DNA of 10,000 bases, from the NCBI GenBank assembly GCA_020216745.1, contig JAIWNQ010000009.1, positions 1 to 10,000 of the forward strand, in the 5' to 3' direction. Under the pieces are notes generated by a model that saw only the letters and a program-made list of their open reading frames with translations, ran no database searches and was not told the DNA's origin. Positions 5,978 through 10,000 of this stretch are shown here, piece by piece. The translations under genes and the position numbers were made by a program. Positions within the stretch are counted from its first letter, which is position 1; each line of letters begins with the position of its first letter. The DNA comes from Candidatus Hydrogenedens sp. Lineage in GTDB: Bacteria > Hydrogenedentota > Hydrogenedentia > Hydrogenedentales > Hydrogenedentaceae.

Positions 5978-6433
5978 TTAGAGATGCTGTTTTAATAAAT
6001 ATTCACCTTGAGGGTATTTTTCAAGAAGCCTTGACAGGTAAAGCGTTGCGGATTCATACTCACGATAAGCATGTTGAACGTCAATAGGAGTAGCTTCTCG
6101 TCTAAATGATTTTTCTCTGATATTTATATAGTTTATCTGGGCAAGTTTTTCATGTTGATATGCAAGGATTATTTCCAGTTCTATAAGCATTTTTCGTTCT
6201 TCTGGTAAATCAGGGCTATTTATTTCCCGTCCCTCATAAATTTCCGTCTGATTTGTTTTACATTCTTGAATAAGTGCTCTCAGTTTGGAAATGTTGCTTG
6301 TTGCTTTTTTGAAAACATATTCGTTCATAAGTTCTCCATCTGACTCCTTAATAGAAAATAAGGATGGACTAAATCCAGCGACTATCAGTCCTATGGATAA
6401 CATAATTACAATGAGGAAAAGTATGTACCGCAT
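5978..6433 (-). CDS. uncharacterised membrane-anchored helical protein, 151 aa
   Basis: The N-terminus MRYILFLIVIMLSIGLIVAGF is one hydrophobic helix, serving as a signal anchor or uncleaved signal. There is no lipobox cysteine. From about residue 35 to the end the chain is charged and predicted mostly helical, including a SKLRALIQECKTNQTEIYEG stretch, an Asp-Leu-Pro-Glu-Glu-Arg turn, and a C-terminal YREYESATLYLSRLLEKYPQGEYLL that resembles a single TPR-like helix pair. I do not recognise a family. It starts at ATG with AAAGGT about seven bases upstream and follows pepA by 34 bases, so it is probably the last gene of the miaB-pepA operon. The small size and one membrane helix suggest an envelope-facing accessory or scaffold protein. 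Its function is unknown. Confidence 0.7.
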   Translation of the reverse strand: MRYILFLIVIMLSIGLIVAGFSPSLFSIKESDGELMNEYVFKKATSNISKLRALIQECKTNQTEIYEGREINSPDLPEERKMLIELEIILAYQHEKLAQINYINIREKSFRREATPIDVQHAYREYESATLYLSRLLEKYPQGEYLLKQHL

Positions 6434-6467
6434 ATTACTTACCTTTGCTTATTCGTTGTTTTTTTGT

Positions 6468-7967
6468 TTACTGTTGTGATAACCATTGTATTAATAATCG
6501 GACACCAAAACCAGTGGGGTATTTACTATCCCAATATGCTATATGCTTAACACCCCAAGCAGTTCCTGCAATATCTATGTGAGCCCATAGAATATTGTTC
6601 TCTACAAACTGCTTCAAAAAGATACCGCCAACAATAGTAGATGCCTCACCTTTGGGTCCAATATTTGCCACATCGGCAAAATCGGATTGTATTAATTTTT
6701 CATAATCTGTCCACAGTGGAAGCTCCCAAAGTCGTTCCCCCGTCTTATTGCCTGCGTGTAAAAGCTCTTTTATCAGTTCTTTATCATTACCTAAAACACC
6801 AGCACAGAAATGACCTAATGCAATAATACACCCACCCGTTAATGTAGCAATATCAATTATTTTTTTTGGAGCATAATTTTTTTGTGCATACGCCATAGCA
6901 TCTGCAATAATCAACCTACCTTCAGCGTCTGTGTTTAACACTTCTACTGTTTTGCCACCGTACATTTTGATGATATCTCCAGGCAGTAATGCTGACCCAC
7001 TGGGGATATTTTCAACCAGAGGTATCAAACCTATCACAGGAATATTTAGTTTTAATTCAGCAAGGATATACATGGTTCCTAAAACGACTGCGGCTCCTGA
7101 CATATCATACCGCATCTCTTGCATCCCTTCGTGTGGTTTTAAGCAAATACCACCTGTATCAAATGTGACACCTTTGCCAACAATTACAACCTGCTTCTCT
7201 GTATTAGAAGAACTTGGCTGATATTCAAGAATCATCATCATAGGCTCATTTTTAGAGCCTTTCCCTACCGCAAGAATACCATTTAGTCCTTCTCGCTCTA
7301 ATTCACTTTTATCAAGTACCTGAAACTTCAAAGGTAAGTTTTGAAACATATTTTGAGCAAATGTTGTGAATGATTGGGGTGTCAATTCATTAGCAGGAGA
7401 AGAAATTAATGAACGCACCATGTTTACGGTATTACATATAAGCACGGTTTGTTCGCATTGATTATTTAATGTTTGAATATTCTCCTCTGAAGACACGATG
7501 AATGTGACATTTGTAATGGGATTTGTCTTTTTGTCCTCATTCGCGTTCTTCGTTTTATACTGGTCAAATATGTATTGCGATAAAATAATCCCCTCAATAA
7601 AAGGTGGAATATACTCCGTTGAAATATAATTCCAATCACAAACAATACTGGATATTTTGTTATTTCGTGTGTAATTGATAACGCTACTGGCAATTCTTCG
7701 CATCTTCTCTTCATGGAACTCTTCTTTTTTTCCTAAACCCAAAAGAATTACTCCTGCCAAATTCGGGCTTGCAAAGGGAACATATAAGATGTCATTTTCT
7801 TTGCCACTGAATAAATCACGGTCAATAATCGATTGAATAAATATTTCCTGCTCTTCTTTTAATATTTCGCATTGAATTGGCAATTTCGTTTCAAAAATAG
7901 GAATAAGTAAAGCGGTGTTCCAGTCGAATTCAATCGTTGTTTGGGAATGAATAACTGAAACTTTCAT
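6468..7967 (-). CDS. pepA: leucyl aminopeptidase, M17 family
   Basis: The 499-residue protein has the usual length for cytosolic M17 aminopeptidases, which remove N-terminal residues, often Leu, from peptides using two metal ions and form hexamers. The N-terminal domain (about 1-165) is variable. The catalytic domain shows GKGVTFDTGGICLKP, RYDMSGAAVV and the signature NTDAEGRL. By spacing to the E. coli enzyme, the metal ligands are Lys265, Asp270, Asp288, Asp347 and Glu349, with catalytic Lys277 and Arg351, so it should be active. The start ATG has a strong AAGGAGGAG about seven bases upstream, and that Shine-Dalgarno overlaps the miaB stop codon region. The coding ends are only 14 bases apart, which indicates co-transcription and likely translational coupling. 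In some bacteria PepA also binds DNA (XerC/D recombination, carAB); nothing here tests that role. Confidence 0.96.
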   Translation of the reverse strand: MKVSVIHSQTTIEFDWNTALLIPIFETKLPIQCEILKEEQEIFIQSIIDRDLFSGKENDILYVPFASPNLAGVILLGLGKKEEFHEEKMRRIASSVINYTRNNKISSIVCDWNYISTEYIPPFIEGIILSQYIFDQYKTKNANEDKKTNPITNVTFIVSSEENIQTLNNQCEQTVLICNTVNMVRSLISSPANELTPQSFTTFAQNMFQNLPLKFQVLDKSELEREGLNGILAVGKGSKNEPMMMILEYQPSSSNTEKQVVIVGKGVTFDTGGICLKPHEGMQEMRYDMSGAAVVLGTMYILAELKLNIPVIGLIPLVENIPSGSALLPGDIIKMYGGKTVEVLNTDAEGRLIIADAMAYAQKNYAPKKIIDIATLTGGCIIALGHFCAGVLGNDKELIKELLHAGNKTGERLWELPLWTDYEKLIQSDFADVANIGPKGEASTIVGGIFLKQFVENNILWAHIDIAGTAWGVKHIAYWDSKYPTGFGVRLLIQWLSQQ

Positions 7968-7981
7968 AAGTTAGCTCCTCC

Positions 7982-9349
7982 TTATCTTTTTATATCTATC
8001 AGCGATGATTTTTTTAAAGTATCGAGGTATTCAGCTTCTAACCAATGCCCATGATATCCCACAACCCGTGCAGAAACTAAATCACCGAGTTCCATGTTCT
8101 CTCCGCAAACTGTAATGGAGCGATATGAATTTGTTCTTCCATTCCAGAAACTTGGATTCCTCGGATGCCTATCTTCAATAAGCACCTCCTGTTGGGTGCC
8201 AATAAGTTTAGACATAGATAACTGATTAATCTCCTCTTGTAGAGCAATAAGACGTGCAAGTCGCTCTTCTTTTTCTTCTCTGGGGACAGTATCACCTAAC
8301 TTTTCGGCATATGTTTTAGGTCTGGGTGAATATTTAAAGGGATAAATCTGGCTAAATTGAACCCGTCTAACTACCTCCATCGTCTCTTCAAATTCTATTT
8401 CCGTTTCTGTAGGGAAACCGACAATCAGGTCTGTACTTATCTCTATTCCTGGCACCTTTTTCTTTATATAATCAACCTGCTCTAAGTAATCGTCTATGGT
8501 ATGTCTTCTCCGCATAAGTTTTAGGATGCGATTTGAGCCAGATTGTAGTGGCAAATGAATATGTCTTGCTATATTTGGTCGTTCTGCAATGAGGTCGGTA
8601 AGTTCTTTACTCCAATCATAAGGATGTGGTGAGGTAAAGCGAATACGCCAAAGGTCATGTTCCTTTGCAACATCATTAAGGAGTTCAATAAAACGGTAAT
8701 TGGATGTGTACTTATACGTATTTACATTTTGCCCTAATAACCAGATCTCACGGATACCTTCCGATACTGCAGACCGAACCTCCTTCAGTATACTTTCTGG
8801 TGTTCTGTATACTTCGCGTCCACGAGTACGAGGTACAATGCAAAAACTACATGCATTATTACACCCTTTACTTATAACGATATATGCCTTTACTCCTTCC
8901 CTGTGCCCTTTTTCAAGCCATTCTGAAGGAATAAAGTCAAATATAGGTGGCTTTGGATATTCTCTATACGTACAACAAATACGTTCGCCTTCTCGAACTC
9001 GCGAAATCAACTCAGGCAACTCGAAGTAATGGTCTGGACCAATAACAATATCGACCACAGACTCTCGTTTTAGAATATGTTCACCTTCTTGCTGTGCTAC
9101 ACAACCACATACTCCAATAATTGTTTTTGGATTTCTTTCCTTGATAGGCCGAAGTGCTCCCAATAAACTATAAACCTTATTTTCAGGATTCTCACGAACG
9201 GAGCAGGTATTGATTAGAATCATATTCGCATCATCTGGCTGGTCTGTTAATAAATACCCCATCTGCTCAAGGATAGCAACTATCCTTGCACTATCATGTT
9301 CATTCATCTGACAACCGAACGTCTTAATAAAAACTTTTTGTTTATTCAT
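7982..9349 (-). CDS. miaB: tRNA-2-methylthio-N6-dimethylallyladenosine synthase MiaB
   Basis: The 455-residue protein has the full MiaB layout. It is a radical-SAM methylthiotransferase that adds a methylthio group at C2 of i6A37 in tRNAs reading U-starting codons, using two [4Fe-4S] clusters. The N-terminal UPF0004 domain supplies cluster cysteines Cys13 (KTFGCQMN), Cys49 (INTCSVRENPENK) and Cys83 (GVCGC). The radical-SAM motif CNNACSFC holds Cys163, Cys167 and Cys170, followed by PRTRGRE. GQNVNTY and the STDLIVGFPTET segment are typical. The TRAM domain covers about residues 385-448. These features favour MiaB over the related RimO or MtaB. It starts at ATG with only a weak purine-poor upstream region. 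It is the first gene of the operon with pepA. A MiaA partner is expected elsewhere in the genome. Confidence 0.96.
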   Translation of the reverse strand: MNKQKVFIKTFGCQMNEHDSARIVAILEQMGYLLTDQPDDANMILINTCSVRENPENKVYSLLGALRPIKERNPKTIIGVCGCVAQQEGEHILKRESVVDIVIGPDHYFELPELISRVREGERICCTYREYPKPPIFDFIPSEWLEKGHREGVKAYIVISKGCNNACSFCIVPRTRGREVYRTPESILKEVRSAVSEGIREIWLLGQNVNTYKYTSNYRFIELLNDVAKEHDLWRIRFTSPHPYDWSKELTDLIAERPNIARHIHLPLQSGSNRILKLMRRRHTIDDYLEQVDYIKKKVPGIEISTDLIVGFPTETEIEFEETMEVVRRVQFSQIYPFKYSPRPKTYAEKLGDTVPREEKEERLARLIALQEEINQLSMSKLIGTQQEVLIEDRHPRNPSFWNGRTNSYRSITVCGENMELGDLVSARVVGYHGHWLEAEYLDTLKKSSLIDIKR

Positions 9350-9387
9350 CTTGAACTCAATCTAACAAAGATAAAAATCGACTTAAT

Positions 9388-9408
9388 ATTATAGGGTTAA
9401 TGATTATA
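9388..9408 (-). promoter_or_regulatory. possible -10 elements for the miaB operon
   Basis: Two TATAAT hexamers occur on the minus strand (9388-9393 and 9403-9408), 39 to 59 bases upstream of the miaB ATG. Neither has a convincing -35 at 17-18 bases. The region is very AT-rich, so support is weak. Otherwise the 146-base gap to the epimerase gene shows nothing clear. Confidence 0.25.
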
Positions 9409-9495
9409 AATGAACTTTATTATGAGTAAAAAATATTTATGAACAATACCTGCTAAATAAAACGATAAATAAGAAATAATTGAAATACGAATGGA

Positions 9496-10000
9496 TTATT
9501 TTACTTTTTTACGAAGGTATTCTGCTACTATTGAAATAATGGTTTCTAACGGTGTTTTTGGTTCATATCCGATGGCTTGCCGAATTCGATTTAAGCATGG
9601 AACGCGATGCCTCATATCTTCGTATCCCTCTGGATATGCTTCTTCATAGGGAATTAAGTTAATAACAGACGGACTTTGTACAACCTCTATCACTTTCTTT
9701 GCAAGGTCTATAATTCGAACGCTTTTGTCATTTCCCAGATTAAATACCTTTCCACAAAGATCAGGACGTTCCATAATTTGTACTAATGCAGGAACAATAT
9801 CACCAACATAAGCGAAAGAACGGGTTTGCATTCCATCACCAAATACACGCAAAGGTTCCCCTTTAAGGGCTTGCATGATAAAATTTGGCAACACCATTCC
9901 ATATTGTCCTGTTTGACGAGGACCTACAATATTGAACAATCGGACGATATAAACTGGATGTCTCTTTTCTTTCCAATATGCGAGAGCAAGAAACTCATCA
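9496..10000 (-). CDS. NAD-dependent epimerase/dehydratase (sugar nucleotide), 5' truncated by window edge
   Basis: Only the C-terminal part, about 168 residues, is visible. The frame runs through the right edge, so the start lies outside the window; a TTG within it at 9937-9939 is an internal Leu codon. The visible chain reads DEFLALAYWKEK, then RLFNIVGPRQTGQYGMVLPN, GEPLRVFGDGMQTRSFAYVGDIV and VFNLGNDKSVRIIDLA. These are features of the short-chain-dehydrogenase extended family that modifies UDP- or dTDP-sugars, such as UDP-glucose 4-epimerase, UDP-glucuronate decarboxylase and 4,6-dehydratase. The N-terminal Rossmann GxxGxxG and the Tyr-x-x-x-Lys are not in view, so the exact reaction cannot be assigned. 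The tail ending EDMRHRVPCLNRIRQAIGYEP fits this epimerase-like group. It lies upstream of miaB on the same strand, 146 bases away. The product probably supplies sugar precursors for surface polysaccharide. Confidence 0.88.
   Translation of the reverse strand, partial: DEFLALAYWKEKRHPVYIVRLFNIVGPRQTGQYGMVLPNFIMQALKGEPLRVFGDGMQTRSFAYVGDIVPALVQIMERPDLCGKVFNLGNDKSVRIIDLAKKVIEVVQSPSVINLIPYEEAYPEGYEDMRHRVPCLNRIRQAIGYEPKTPLETIISIVAEYLRKKVK

Noticed and set aside
6641..7714. Several 60-100 codon frames opposite or overlapping pepA.
   Set aside because: They lie wholly inside the well-supported pepA frame and show no family motifs or ribosome sites.
9937..9939. TTG at 9937-9939 as the start of the epimerase gene.
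   Set aside because: Upstream codons continue the conserved family sequence (VYIVRLFNIVGP), so it is an internal Leu.
1..10000. tRNA genes, CRISPR arrays, insertion sequences and phage genes were looked for.
   Set aside because: No tRNA-like sequence, repeat-spacer array, transposase frame or terminal inverted repeat was seen.

Overview
The window is an AT-rich bacterial chromosome segment with compact protein genes. It contains no RNA operon, tRNA, transposase, phage gene or CRISPR array. The families present are a GH28-type beta-helix protein, a BACON/nidogen-like surface lipoprotein, bS21, MiaB, an M17 aminopeptidase and a sugar-nucleotide epimerase. Together with the low GC, these fit a Gram-negative-type, probably anaerobic environmental bacterium, perhaps of a polysaccharide-degrading lineage such as Hydrogenedentota or a PVC/Bacteroidetes-like group. 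The taxonomy is an inference; the sequence does not fix it.

Layout. Positions 1-3955 are on the + strand: the 3' part of a GH28-like protein, a weak 72-codon ORF, a polytopic GT-C-like membrane protein and a two-domain lipoprotein. These look like envelope or carbohydrate accessory genes. Next, rpsU (bS21) lies alone on the minus strand with its own promoter, a strong Shine-Dalgarno sequence, a TTG start and an intrinsic terminator. Divergent from it is a + strand monovalent cation/proton antiporter. A compact, folded 5' leader (about 4459-4525) begins where transcription is predicted to start; it is the best candidate regulatory RNA of the window and resembles a Li+/Na+-type (nhaA-I-like) riboswitch. 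Positions 5978-9349 hold a tight minus-strand operon, miaB - pepA - small anchored protein, in which the pepA Shine-Dalgarno overlaps the miaB stop. The window ends inside a minus-strand NAD-dependent epimerase/dehydratase.

How the parts work together. The operon joins tRNA modification (MiaB) to peptide turnover (leucyl aminopeptidase) and an uncharacterised membrane-anchored helical protein. The antiporter is a self-contained ion-homeostasis unit that is likely controlled by its leader RNA. The GH28-like protein, membrane protein and lipoprotein share a strand but have gaps of 114 bases or more between most of them, so one operon is not established. No completely new multi-gene system was found. 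The points most worth a second look are the antiporter leader, the CPA1-like Asn-Asp/Arg residues in the antiporter, the atypical active-site region of the GH28-like protein, and two uncharacterised membrane-associated proteins.
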